From assembly GCF_902150045.1 (NCBI RefSeq), contig NZ_CABFVU010000003.1:496001-560000 (forward strand): 64,000 nucleotides of DNA, read 5' to 3'. Every line of letters starts with the position of its first letter. Within the stretch, counting starts at the first letter, position 1. A program made the position numbers and the translations under genes. The notes under the pieces were generated by a model, which worked only from the letters and a program-made list of their open reading frames with translations, made no database searches and was not told where the DNA came from. This document shows, piece after piece, positions 53,199 through 62,043 of this stretch. The DNA comes from Chitinophaga polysaccharea. GTDB taxonomy: Bacteria > Bacteroidota > Bacteroidia > Chitinophagales > Chitinophagaceae.

Positions 53199-54074
53199 CG
53201 TCCATACTCCCGGGGAAAAATTATACGCGATTCTCAGGGCGTTTGTTTTTGCCCGGAACAATGATTTGATCTGTTGTTATTGATACGCGGAAACTGCTGC
53301 TAAGGAGAACCGTCCTGTTACATTTATGCTTCACCAGGAAGTAAGGCAGAATTAACCTGTGATTATGCCGTATTTAAATAAGTATAGGGTATATATGGCG
53401 GAACTATGGCGTATATATGGTGAAAATACGGCGGAAACCGGAAGTATCCATACTGTATACACAGGAACCCGGATAGAAAGATCTTACGGATGCAGATACG
53501 CAAGAGCGTTGTTTTTTGCGGATACCCTGTAGCTGTAATTTATTTCTTTTTTGCCAATTCATAATCACCGTTAGCTTTATCCAACCTGGGTATAGCTGTT
53601 AATAACAGTACCTGAATGTTGTTATAATATAGCCTTAGATGTCCTTATTGAATCTCTCTATTATTACCTTATAATTAATATTATGTTAAATAGAAAATCT
53701 CACTAAGAAGAATGAATAACAAATATATCCCTATTTCCTTTTTATCTACTACTCCACTTGCACGGTTACCGAAGAACCAATTCCAAAGCTGCTTTATTCA
53801 ATCCATAATGGCTGCACGTGTCGGAAATCCCGGTAGCCAACGTCCTGGTCAGGCCCATACAATTCACCGCCAATTACCTTTTCTGAAACGGTTGCATACA
53901 GCGATGTTAAAGCATCCAGTCATGGCTCCATAAGGCGCTGCCGCGGGATGTTTATCCTTCTCATCAGGCGTCATCACAGAAACCGGGCAATTTCCAGCTA
54001 TAACCCACTCATCCCAATGTGCTTGATTTTTTGCAGCAATTGCCTAATCTTTAGCTGCAATCAAGATCTGCTAC
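53199..54074. other. long spacer with decayed coding traces
   Basis: Roughly 870 bases without an intact gene. Two direct copies of GTATATATGGYG lie at 53389-53400 and 53411-53422, 22 bases apart (about two helix turns), a spacing that could suit a protein site. Minus-strand coding remnants are visible at 53794-54043. AT-rich sequence around 53640-53710 may hold the promoter of the downstream gene, but no clean -7 box was seen. Confidence 0.4.
53794..54043 (-). pseudogene. possible decayed gene fragment
   Basis: A minus-strand frame of about 55 codons (HWDEWVIAGNCPVSVMTPDE, then KHPAAAPYGAMTGCFNIAVC) would continue after a one-base shift near 53870-53885 into VIGGELYGPDQDVGYRDFRH and VQPLWIE stop. 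The composition looks like real protein in two frames, as expected of a frameshifted relic. I do not recognise the family. Confidence 0.3.
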
Positions 54075-55619
54075 ATGAACCTAACGAGAAAACAACTATG
54101 GCTGCCGCTGCTGCTAACAGGCGCCATCAGCCTGCAATTGCAGGCGCAGCAAAAGAACAGTAAACCTAATCCTGCTAACAAGGAAGATGCGCCGCCACAA
54201 AGATCTGTTGTGCTGAACCCGGATACAGCGGTGACCACCTTTCATGACGTCACCGTAAAAGGACAAAAGATCCCCTATAAGGCGGTAGCAGGTACGCAAC
54301 CGGTATGGGACCAGGATGGCAAAGTATTGGCGGGCCTCTTTTACACGTATTATGAAAGAACGGATGTAAAAGACCGTGCAGCGCGGCCGCTGGTTATTTC
54401 CTTTAATGGTGGCCCAGGCACGCCTTCTGTATGGATGCAGATCGCTTATACCGGGCCCCGGTTACTTAATATCGATGACGAAGGTTACCCGGTACAACCC
54501 TATGGCATACACGAAAACCCTGAAACCATCCTGGATATTGCTGATATCATTTATATAGATCCGGCCAACACCGGTTTCTCCAGGCTCATAGGGAAAGATG
54601 TTCCCCGCGAAAAATTTTTCGGGGTAAATGCAGACATCCGCTACCTCGCAGAATGGATCAATACCTTTGTGTCGAGGCAAAACAGGTGGGCTTCGCCAAA
54701 ATACCTGATCGGGGAAAGCTATGGTACCACCCGTGTTTCCGGCCTGGCGCTGGAATTGCAGAATGCGCAGTGGATGTATCTCAATGGCGTGATCCTGGTA
54801 TCTCCCACGGAGCTGGGCATTTCCCGCAACGGCCCTGTGGATGCGGCATTGCGGCTGCCCTATTTCGCAGCCACCGCATGGTATCATAAAATGCTGCCGC
54901 CGGATCTGCAACAGAAGGATCTGACTGCGGTATTACCCGAAGTGGAAAATTTCACTATTCATGAATTGATACCGGCTATCAGCCAGGGAGGCTTTTTAGA
55001 AGATCAGCAAAGAAAAGCGATCGCATCTAAAATGGCCCGCTATTCCGGGCTTTCAGAAAAAGTGATCCTGCAGCATAACCTGGATGTACCCCCGAATTTT
55101 TTCTGGAAAGAATTACTGCGTGATAAAGGCTTTACCGTAGGCCGGCTGGATTCCCGTTACCGGGGCATGGACCGGGAGGACGCGGGCAATGGACCGGATT
55201 ACAATGCAGAACTTACTTCCTGGCTGCATGCCTTTACTCCTGCCATCAATATTTATCTCCGCCAGGAACTGAAGTTCAGCACGGATCTTAAATACATGAT
55301 GTTTGGCCCCGTGCATCCCTGGGATAAGAACGGCGACAACACCGGCGAAAACCTCCGCGAGGCAATGGCTGCTAACCCTTACCTGCATGTAATGATCCAG
55401 TCGGGCTACTACGACGGCGCCTGCGATTATTTCAACGCCAAGTACAGCATGTGGCAGATGGACCCTGGTGGCCGGCTGAAAGACCGTCTCTCCTGGCGCG
55501 GCTACCGCAGCGGCCATATGATGTATCTCCGCAAGGATGATCTGGCTACCGGCAATAATGATATCCGCGAATTCATTCGTGCTTCCCTTCCCAAAGCAGG
55601 TCAGGCAGCGAAATATTAG
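54075..55619 (+). CDS. serine carboxypeptidase-like protein (S10 family), exported
   Basis: A 514-residue protein with a signal peptide (MNLTRKQLWLPLLLTGAISLQLQAQ) and an alpha/beta-hydrolase domain. NGGPG (111-115) gives the oxyanion site and GESYG (Ser215) the nucleophile. The last third holds a His in SGHMMYL that fits the catalytic position. S10 carboxypeptidases remove C-terminal residues; bacterial members are poorly studied, so substrate preference is unknown. Single gene followed by a strong terminator. Confidence 0.92.
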   Translation: MNLTRKQLWLPLLLTGAISLQLQAQQKNSKPNPANKEDAPPQRSVVLNPDTAVTTFHDVTVKGQKIPYKAVAGTQPVWDQDGKVLAGLFYTYYERTDVKDRAARPLVISFNGGPGTPSVWMQIAYTGPRLLNIDDEGYPVQPYGIHENPETILDIADIIYIDPANTGFSRLIGKDVPREKFFGVNADIRYLAEWINTFVSRQNRWASPKYLIGESYGTTRVSGLALELQNAQWMYLNGVILVSPTELGISRNGPVDAALRLPYFAATAWYHKMLPPDLQQKDLTAVLPEVENFTIHELIPAISQGGFLEDQQRKAIASKMARYSGLSEKVILQHNLDVPPNFFWKELLRDKGFTVGRLDSRYRGMDREDAGNGPDYNAELTSWLHAFTPAINIYLRQELKFSTDLKYMMFGPVHPWDKNGDNTGENLREAMAANPYLHVMIQSGYYDGACDYFNAKYSMWQMDPGGRLKDRLSWRGYRSGHMMYLRKDDLATGNNDIREFIRASLPKAGQAAKY

Positions 55620-55633
55620 CACCGGATAATAAT

Positions 55634-55667
55634 AAAAGCAGCAGCGATAAAGTCGCTGCTGCTTTTT
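55634..55667. terminator. bidirectional terminator
   Basis: AAAAGCAGCAGCGA and TCGCTGCTGCTTTT form a perfect 14-bp stem around TAAAG, followed by T. It serves the S10 gene and the convergent small lipoprotein gene, whose stop lies at its edge. Confidence 0.85.
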
Positions 55668-55839
55668 ATATTTTGTAGGTTACGCCTAATGTGAAGTAGA
55701 TGAAAACATCTGCAGTAAGATATTTCCTGTCTATTAAAAATGTTTCAATATCCGCTTCGGGGTTTATAGGCACATCTTTAATACAGGCATGCAAAGAAAC
55801 AGTGAGTGCGGCCAGATAGCATAGATTCCTTATTTTCAT
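55666..55839 (-). pseudogene. short lipoprotein frame, likely a deletion relic
   Basis: 57 codons: a lipoprotein signal (Cys19 in SLHAC), then IKDVPINPEADIETFLID, typical of the start of long Bacteroidota surface lipoproteins. It then runs straight into DVFIYFTLGVTYKI, which resembles the last strand of an outer-membrane barrel. The two ends do not belong to one small protein. I read this as the fused remains of a larger gene or genes after an internal deletion; a genuine tiny lipoprotein cannot be excluded. Confidence 0.45.
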
Positions 55840-55891
55840 GCTGTTAATGGTTAAATTAACAGAACAATTCCCAATTGCCAAGAGTTCAGTC

Positions 55892-56407
55892 ATGATTGAT
55901 AAAATGCGAATCAGGCGAATACTGATCTATGCCGCCAAATGTGTAACCGGTGTACTAGTGGTGCTCGGTTTGTCGTGGTTAGTGAACTATACTGATGTGA
56001 TCTGGGTGCTGATTTCCGTGATGCTGGTATTATCGCCCGATGGATCCGATGCAGTAACGTTGGCGGTTACACGTATTAAGGCGAACCTGGTAGGTGGCAT
56101 ATCCGGTTTCCTGTTGATACTGGTACATCCGAATCTGTTGATGATGATGTGTACGGCGGTATTTGTAACAGTGGTGATCTGCAACCTGCTAAACCTGGAA
56201 GCAGCTACCCGCACTGCGTTGGCAGCTACTATTATTGTAATGACCCATGAGGCGGGGGAACATGTTTGGGATACAGCGGTGGCGAGGGTATTGTCTGTAT
56301 TGGCCGGTTGCCTGCTGGGATTACTGATTACCTTTATCTTCCATAACCGCTATACCAGGCAAACCGCGGAAATGATCCTTCAGAAGCCCGACCGTGGCGG
56401 CGAATAA
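55892..56407 (+). CDS. FUSC family membrane protein
   Basis: About 171 residues with several helices and the FUSC-like pattern (WVLISVMLVLSPDGSDAVTLAVTRIKANLVGG), related to the membrane half of fusaric-acid/aromatic-acid exporters. It lacks the cytosolic domain of larger members, so it is a minimal form. ATG 55892 is preferred to 55838, which would overlap the divergent lipoprotein start. Substrate unknown. Confidence 0.75.
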   Translation: MIDKMRIRRILIYAAKCVTGVLVVLGLSWLVNYTDVIWVLISVMLVLSPDGSDAVTLAVTRIKANLVGGISGFLLILVHPNLLMMMCTAVFVTVVICNLLNLEAATRTALAATIIVMTHEAGEHVWDTAVARVLSVLAGCLLGLLITFIFHNRYTRQTAEMILQKPDRGGE

Positions 56408-56465
56408 CGGGATACAGATTTTCTCCAGAATCAGCATCTACATTTGATAGTATAAGGAAAGATGC

Positions 56466-57284
56466 ATGAAGAAAATGATATTCTCCACGGGTTTGGCATT
56501 CTGTACCCTTACCTGTTCTTATAGTGCTGATGCCCAGGAAATGGACTCCCTGCCTGCCGTAAGCGATACTGTACATTTTATTTACCCGGCGCCATCCGGG
56601 AAAGTACCGGGGCGTTTTCATACAACGGTTACCGGTCTTGTTGTTCCGGCAGCGATGATCGGCTATGGCGTGCTTGCCCTGAATAATCCCACTCTCCGGG
56701 ACCTGAACAGTACAACCAAAGCAGAAATCAAAGAAGATCATCCAGGGTTCCACACGCATATTGACAACTACCTCCAGTACACCCCTGTAGCAGCAGTTTA
56801 TATACTGAACGCAGCGGGTATACATGGAAAACATAACCTGCGCGACCGCACTATCCTGCTGGGAATTTCAGCAGTGCTTACCGCAGGTACCGTGGAAATA
56901 GTGAAGAATAAAACCCATGAAGAGCGGCCGGACCATTCCGATTATCTCTCCTTCCCTTCCGGGCATACCGCTTCGGCTTTTGCTGCAGCAGAATATTTAC
57001 GGCAGGAATACAAAGACGTTTCTCCCTGGTATGGGGTGGCTGGCTACCTGGCCGCTACCACCACCGGCGCATTGAGAATGTATAATAACAGGCATTGGCT
57101 GAGCGATGTGGTAGCCGGTGCAGGAGTAGGTATTTTAAGTACCAAAGCCGCTTACTGGGTATATCCCCTGTTACAGCGAAAGCTCCTGAATGCCTCTGCC
57201 GGCGCGGCTGATAAGGTGATCGTGCCTTATTACAACCCGCAGTTTCACAGCGCAGGTATCAGTTTCATATTCTTTCCCCGATGA
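56466..57284 (+). CDS. PAP2 superfamily phosphatase, exported
   Basis: A 272-residue protein with a signal peptide (MKKMIFSTGLAFCTLTCSYSADAQ) and a C-terminal PAP2 domain. The three phosphatase motifs are KNKTHEERP, SFPSGHTAS and NNRHWLSDV. It could act on phosphatidic acid, undecaprenyl pyrophosphate or lipid A; the family does not tell. A similar but unrelated-looking PAP2 gene lies at 58223-58867. Confidence 0.9.
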   Translation: MKKMIFSTGLAFCTLTCSYSADAQEMDSLPAVSDTVHFIYPAPSGKVPGRFHTTVTGLVVPAAMIGYGVLALNNPTLRDLNSTTKAEIKEDHPGFHTHIDNYLQYTPVAAVYILNAAGIHGKHNLRDRTILLGISAVLTAGTVEIVKNKTHEERPDHSDYLSFPSGHTASAFAAAEYLRQEYKDVSPWYGVAGYLAATTTGALRMYNNRHWLSDVVAGAGVGILSTKAAYWVYPLLQRKLLNASAGAADKVIVPYYNPQFHSAGISFIFFPR

Positions 57285-57712
57285 TAACATGATAATATGT
57301 TATAACACCCTGTGTTACCAATAAAATTACCTGTTCTTCAGATAAGGAAAAATATATTAAACAATTATAGGGAGTATTAACGAAAGAATATTTGGGGGTT
57401 AACCCCTAAAGCTGACCTTGGTTACAAACACCTTGTTTTTGGCTATGTGACAAAGTTGCAGGTTTCTCCTGAGAAATTTTGTGATTTAATTGTTAATGTG
57501 CAAAAAAAGTCCATTTTTTGCCTCGTTACTTTAGGAAACCTTTGACCAGCATAAGATATCGCACTTTCATTAACATTGAATTTACAATTACCTACGCAAG
57601 ACCCTTTATCTTAGTATTATCAATCTGATAATCCGATAATCAAAAAAACCTGTAACCTCTCAAACGAACCCGGCTTAATGCCCTGTACATCGTTCCTCAA
57701 AAACTGTTAATT
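57285..57712. other. AT-rich spacer
   Basis: 428 bases with no gene seen. It contains short palindromic stretches (GGGGGTTAACCCC near 57392) and A/T runs; sequence near 57600-57620 (CCTTTATCTTAG) resembles a weak -7 box for the next gene. No repeat shared with other parts was noticed. Confidence 0.45.
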
Positions 57713-58234
57713 ATGTATATTCCGGTAATCATCCTGTTCTTTTTCATGTTATGGTACGTCCGTTTCAGAACGCAAAGTTTCCGTGTGACCTCTTTTAAAG
57801 AGAAGAAATTAAGGCCCATTGCAGGGGAAGACGCCATCCGGGCAGTAAGGATAGTTGGTGTTTCAAACAGCGTATTCAGTGTGTCCAAATACCTGCGCAG
57901 CGTAAAGAACCTGTCGGATACGCGATTTATGACAGTGGCCGTTAACCAGGTGATCACTACTACAATGGGAACTACCCGCCAGGCGAGGCTGATTGAAAAC
58001 CTCGCTCCCGGGGAAGAGCGCCGCCTGGGCCATACCGATGATGTAAGAGAAGGCAAATACCAGATCTACATCGGGTATGAAATAATATGGGCCAGGTACA
58101 CCCCTGCCCCTGTATGGTACAAAGAGAAAGATACTGCCCCCACATCTCCCGCAAAACTATATAATGAAATGCTCCGGCAGCACCAGGACTCCCTCATAGC
58201 CGAAATGGAGAAAAAGAAAGATCTACTGTCCTGA
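57713..58234 (+). CDS. hypothetical protein with N-terminal membrane helix
   Basis: A 173-residue protein with one N-terminal helix (IPVIILFFFMLWYV), then a basic-to-mixed soluble domain (AVRIVGVSNSVFSVSKYLRS; NLAPGEERRLGHTDD; YQIYIGYEIIWAR) and a charged C-terminal helix. The middle part is beta-rich with an EERRLG turn. I do not recognise the family. Its stop region overlaps the end of the convergent PAP2 gene by 12 bases. Confidence 0.65.
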   Translation: MYIPVIILFFFMLWYVRFRTQSFRVTSFKEKKLRPIAGEDAIRAVRIVGVSNSVFSVSKYLRSVKNLSDTRFMTVAVNQVITTTMGTTRQARLIENLAPGEERRLGHTDDVREGKYQIYIGYEIIWARYTPAPVWYKEKDTAPTSPAKLYNEMLRQHQDSLIAEMEKKKDLLS

Positions 58235-58867
58235 TAACTGCCCCGTTTTCCCGCGGAAAATACTCAACCATACCATGGAAAAGAAAACGCCCAAAGTGGC
58301 GCCTGCAGTTACATCTTCAAGGAAATGCTGACTCATGTACATACGCGAATAGGCTACCAGCATGGCCAGCGCCAGGTATACCAGGCACAGGTACTTATTT
58401 TTTGTATAATAGGAAAGTACGGTAGCGGCAGTAAATGCACATACGCTATGGCCGGAAGGGAAGCTCCTGAAATTATCGAGCACTGATACGCCCGGCACAA
58501 AATAGATCTCCTGTAAACGGCTGGCAAAATAACGGTGTGGCCGGGGAAAGCCGATGAGTGCTTTCAGCGTGAAACTGATCGCTGCCGTGAAAAGGTAAGC
58601 AGTGGCCAGCATGATGCCTGCACGCCGGTGAACGACCAGCAGCAACAGGGAAATAAGCACTGCCGCCGCTGTGCTTCCCAGCTCTGTAATGTATGGGAAT
58701 ATAAAATCGCCCGCAGGTGTATGTAATTTATTGATGAAGAAATAAGCATCCTGCCTGCTCACAAACATCCGCGTTACCAGTATCGTTATTACTACTATTA
58801 CAAATGGCCATACCAGCCATTTCAACTGCTGGTATACCCTGATAAAATTTTTCAGAAAAGTGTTCAT
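58223..58867 (-). CDS. PAP2 family membrane phosphatase
   Basis: A 214-residue integral membrane phosphatase with five or six helices. Motifs KALIGFPRP, SFPSGHSV and SRMYMSQHFLEDV cover the three PAP2 catalytic segments. Undecaprenyl pyrophosphate recycling or phospholipid dephosphorylation are the usual roles. It is four bases past the DinB gene on the same strand and convergent with the hypothetical membrane protein. Confidence 0.92.
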   Translation of the reverse strand: MNTFLKNFIRVYQQLKWLVWPFVIVVITILVTRMFVSRQDAYFFINKLHTPAGDFIFPYITELGSTAAAVLISLLLLVVHRRAGIMLATAYLFTAAISFTLKALIGFPRPHRYFASRLQEIYFVPGVSVLDNFRSFPSGHSVCAFTAATVLSYYTKNKYLCLVYLALAMLVAYSRMYMSQHFLEDVTAGATLGVFFSMVWLSIFRGKTGQLSGQ

Positions 58868-58871
58868 TTAA

Positions 58872-59318
58872 CTAGGACTGGGTTAATCGGCGATGATAAT
58901 TTATTTGTCCGAGATGATAGTTAAGATGTGTGCTCAGGTGTACCAGGAAATGCCCGGTAGACATAGCACCGGCCATCACCTTTTCCGGGTAGATCTTTTC
59001 AAGATCTTCCGCTGTTAACCCCGCTATAACGGAGAGGGTTATACGGCGTGTGGTACTGATCAGCACCAGCAGGTCTTCCGTAGGAACATTCCTTGCACTG
59101 AACTCCAGGTCCCTGTTGCGTACATAACCCGTTTTCCCCAGTACTGCGCCCACATAATGCTGCAGGTTGCCGCAGAGATGAAGACAAAGATTGCCTGCAG
59201 GGTTTTTTATTCCGGGTGGGATCAGCCAGATGCCTGCAACACTATCATACGCAGCGATCTCCTCTTCCAGTTTGCTGAGATCACGTTCAAATAAATTGAT
59301 TAAAATTCCGGTTAGCAT
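58872..59318 (-). CDS. DinB-like four-helix protein
   Basis: A 148-residue DinB/DUF1572-type protein with metal-binding His pattern (HLCGNLQHYVG near residue 50, HLSTHLNYHLGQI near the C-terminus). Members are often metal-dependent thiol-using transferases or of unknown activity. Only four bases separate it from the downstream PAP2 gene, so they share a transcript. Confidence 0.82.
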   Translation of the reverse strand: MLTGILINLFERDLSKLEEEIAAYDSVAGIWLIPPGIKNPAGNLCLHLCGNLQHYVGAVLGKTGYVRNRDLEFSARNVPTEDLLVLISTTRRITLSVIAGLTAEDLEKIYPEKVMAGAMSTGHFLVHLSTHLNYHLGQINYHRRLTQS

Positions 59319-59505
59319 ATGCTAAAGATAGGAAAAGACGGGAATCATCTTTTGATATTGTTATAAATATATTCCGGTATCAGGCGGGCATGCTGAATCA
59401 GTCTGATGAGTAAAAATATTGAACAGTTAATGGGTTAACCATAATAAAACGGCCCTCACTAAACATAAATTAACAAGTTTTGTTTAAAGTACATAATTCA
59501 GCAGG

Positions 59506-60336
59506 ATGACGAACAATATTACACGGAAGCTTACCCCTTTCCAGGAAAAATGGCATAATATCATTTTCGAGGCCAGCACCCCCGCGGGGCGGGCTTTCGA
59601 CATTGTTTTGCTCATCGCGATCCTGGTTAGTGTTATTATTGTTATGATGGAAAGTGTTGCGCCTCTGCAGCAGAAGTTCGGCCGCCTGTTTCATATACTG
59701 GAGTGGGTGTTCACCCTGGTTTTTACCCTGGAATATATTTTCCGGGTATGGTGCAGTTATCGCCCCAGGGCCTATATGACAAGTTTCTATGGCCTTGTAG
59801 ACCTGCTTTGTATCCTTCCCACCTATGTGGAAGCATTTTATGGCGGCGCGCATTTCCTGCTTACCATCCGGATACTGCGACTTATGCGTATTTTCAGGAT
59901 ATTCAAGCTGGTGCCCTTTCTGAATGAGAGTAAGCAGTTGTCGCTCGCACTGCAGCAAAGCAAACGCAAGATCCTGGTGTTCCTGTTTTTTATCGGGTTG
60001 TTAACTGTTGTGTTAGGTGCGGTGATGTATGTAATAGAGTCTGAGCATAATTCAGGATTCACCAGTATCCCTGTGAGCGTGTATTGGGCAGTAGTAACCC
60101 TTACCACGGTAGGTTATGGTGATATTGCGCCCATAACACCGCTTGGACAAACATTTTCAGCGCTTATTATGATCATGGGGTATGCAATTATAGCAGTGCC
60201 TACGGGGATAGTGACAGTGGAAATGAGCAGGATACGTAACCGGGAGGAAGTAGATCGCAGGGTTTGCCCGCATTGCATGCGTGAAGGACACGATGCCAAT
60301 GCGGACTTCTGCAAATACTGCGGGTCTAAACTCTGA
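59506..60336 (+). CDS. voltage-gated potassium channel with C-terminal zinc ribbon
   Basis: A 276-residue 6-TM cation channel subunit. The voltage-sensor helix has regularly spaced Arg (TIRILRLMRIFRIFKLVPF, about 120-138), the pore has the TVGYGD filter (201-206), and S6 follows. The tail carries a zinc ribbon with Cys254, Cys257, Cys269 and Cys272 (CPHC, CKYC), unusual compared with plain Kch-type channels. It would form a tetramer in the inner membrane. Function of the zinc ribbon is unknown. Confidence 0.92.
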   Translation: MTNNITRKLTPFQEKWHNIIFEASTPAGRAFDIVLLIAILVSVIIVMMESVAPLQQKFGRLFHILEWVFTLVFTLEYIFRVWCSYRPRAYMTSFYGLVDLLCILPTYVEAFYGGAHFLLTIRILRLMRIFRIFKLVPFLNESKQLSLALQQSKRKILVFLFFIGLLTVVLGAVMYVIESEHNSGFTSIPVSVYWAVVTLTTVGYGDIAPITPLGQTFSALIMIMGYAIIAVPTGIVTVEMSRIRNREEVDRRVCPHCMREGHDANADFCKYCGSKL

Positions 60337-60340
60337 TGAA

Positions 60341-60736
60341 TTAATTTACGCTGAATAAAGGCTGTACGTCCAGCATTGCTTTCTGGTAAGCGGTATCAAA
60401 AACTTCCCATTTACCAGTAATACCGATGCGGATCTTGCGGCCATCTATCAGGTCGAACTCAGCTACTTTTTTATTAAAGCCCTGTTTGCCTCTTTTGAAA
60501 TCCGTAATATCGGACAATGGAAAATCAACGGAGATTTTTTTACGGGATAATAACCAGCCGATGACACCGAATAAAAGGACCATCATCATAGGTTTTGCCT
60601 CGAAAACAACTCTTTCATTTGTAAGATACAAAACGCCTTGTTTTGCGTTAAAACTGTTCTTGAGGTATACACCGTGTACTTTGAACAATACTGTTTCTTT
60701 TGGGTTAAGGGGCCATTTAACTTTAATCTGCTGCAT
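60341..60736 (-). CDS. GRAM/PH-like domain protein
   Basis: A 131-residue protein with a PH-like/GRAM core (FKVHGVYLKNSFNAKQGVLYLTNERVVFEAK; LSDITDFKRGKQGFNK), broken by a hydrophobic MMMVLLFGVIGWLLS segment that may sit in the membrane. Bacterial members are uncharacterised. It is convergent with the channel gene, four bases apart, and divergent from pncB. Confidence 0.75.
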   Translation of the reverse strand: MQQIKVKWPLNPKETVLFKVHGVYLKNSFNAKQGVLYLTNERVVFEAKPMMMVLLFGVIGWLLSRKKISVDFPLSDITDFKRGKQGFNKKVAEFDLIDGRKIRIGITGKWEVFDTAYQKAMLDVQPLFSVN

Positions 60737-60795
60737 GTTAACTACAATATGTTAACCGCAAAAGTATAATTTTATTGTGAATCCAAACAGCAAAT

Positions 60796-61962
60796 ATGAT
60801 CCTTACTTCCCTTCTTGATAACGATTTCTACAAATTCACCATGCAGCATGGGGTTATCAAATTGTTTCCGAAGGCCCGTGCCCGTTATACTTTTATTAAC
60901 CGGGGGCATCATTCATTTCCTCCCGGTTTTGCGGAGGCCCTCCGTGAAGCGGTCAATAACATGCAGCAGCTGCAGCTTACGGCGGAAGAAAAGGATTACC
61001 TGGCGGTAACCTGCCCCTATCTCGACCCCACCTATCTCGATTTTCTGCAGGGCTACCGGTATAGCCCGTCGGAAGTGCATATTTCCCAGCAGGGCGATAG
61101 CCTGGAAGTGCATGTGGATGGCTACTGGTACCGCACCATTCTCTGGGAGGTGCCATTGATGTCGCTCATCTGCGAGCTGTACTACCAGCTAACCGGGCAG
61201 GAACGCGTACCCGATGAGGAAGTGATCCGCATTACCCGGAATAAGATTGAGAAATATAAAGAGATGGATATCACCATCGCGGATTTTGGCACCCGGCGCC
61301 GGCACTCTCTCGCGGTGCATAAGCTGGTGGTGAAAACGCTCCGGCAGTATGGAGAAGGATGTTTCATAGGTACCAGCAATGTGCACCTTGCCATGCGGAA
61401 TGGCGTAAAGCCGGTGGGTACCCATGCCCATGAATGGTTTATGTTCCACGCAGCCAAATACGGCTTCAAAATGGCCAATATGCTTGGACTGGAGAACTGG
61501 GTGCAGGTGTACCGGGGCGATTTGGGAATTGCTCTCTCCGACACCTATACCACGCCTGTTTTCTTTGAGCAGTTCGATAAAAAATTTGCGAGGCTGTTCG
61601 ACGGGGTGCGGCACGACAGCGGCGACCCCATCTTGTTCGCGGACCGCACTATTGCCCACTACAAAGGGAAAAATGTAGACCCTCTCAGCAAAACCATTAT
61701 TTTTTCAGACGGGCTCAATTATGAAAAAGTAGCGGACATCGCTGCTTATTGCCGTGGAAAGATAGGCATGTCGTTTGGCATTGGCACCAACTTTACTAAC
61801 GATGCAGGATTAACTGCCCTGAATATTGTGATCAAGATGTATGAAGCCCTGCCGGAAGATGCGCCCCGGTGGACGCCTGTAGTGAAGCTGTCGGACGTGA
61901 ATGGCAAATATACCGGGGATCCCCGGATGATTGAACTGGCGAAGGAAATGCTGGATATTTAA
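60796..61962 (+). CDS. pncB: nicotinate phosphoribosyltransferase
   Basis: Makes nicotinate mononucleotide from nicotinate and PRPP in NAD salvage. The 388 residues are full length. LLDNDFYKFTMQHGV near the start, FGTRRRHS (with the phosphorylatable His region), GTSNVHLAMRNGVKPVGTHAHEW and GVRHDSGDP match PncB. Single gene. Confidence 0.96.
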   Translation: MILTSLLDNDFYKFTMQHGVIKLFPKARARYTFINRGHHSFPPGFAEALREAVNNMQQLQLTAEEKDYLAVTCPYLDPTYLDFLQGYRYSPSEVHISQQGDSLEVHVDGYWYRTILWEVPLMSLICELYYQLTGQERVPDEEVIRITRNKIEKYKEMDITIADFGTRRRHSLAVHKLVVKTLRQYGEGCFIGTSNVHLAMRNGVKPVGTHAHEWFMFHAAKYGFKMANMLGLENWVQVYRGDLGIALSDTYTTPVFFEQFDKKFARLFDGVRHDSGDPILFADRTIAHYKGKNVDPLSKTIIFSDGLNYEKVADIAAYCRGKIGMSFGIGTNFTNDAGLTALNIVIKMYEALPEDAPRWTPVVKLSDVNGKYTGDPRMIELAKEMLDI

Positions 61963-62043
61963 CAAACGGAGCGCCTGTATGAGGTGCGGTTTCCCGGGTT
62001 ATATGGCGAATACCTGCCCTGGAAACCGCCCGGCAATGCTTAA

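Noticed and set aside
61963..62043. Open stretch after pncB (ERLYEVRFPGLYGEYLPW...)
   Set aside because: About 26 codons without a start; it looks protein-like but is too short to support a gene or a relic call.
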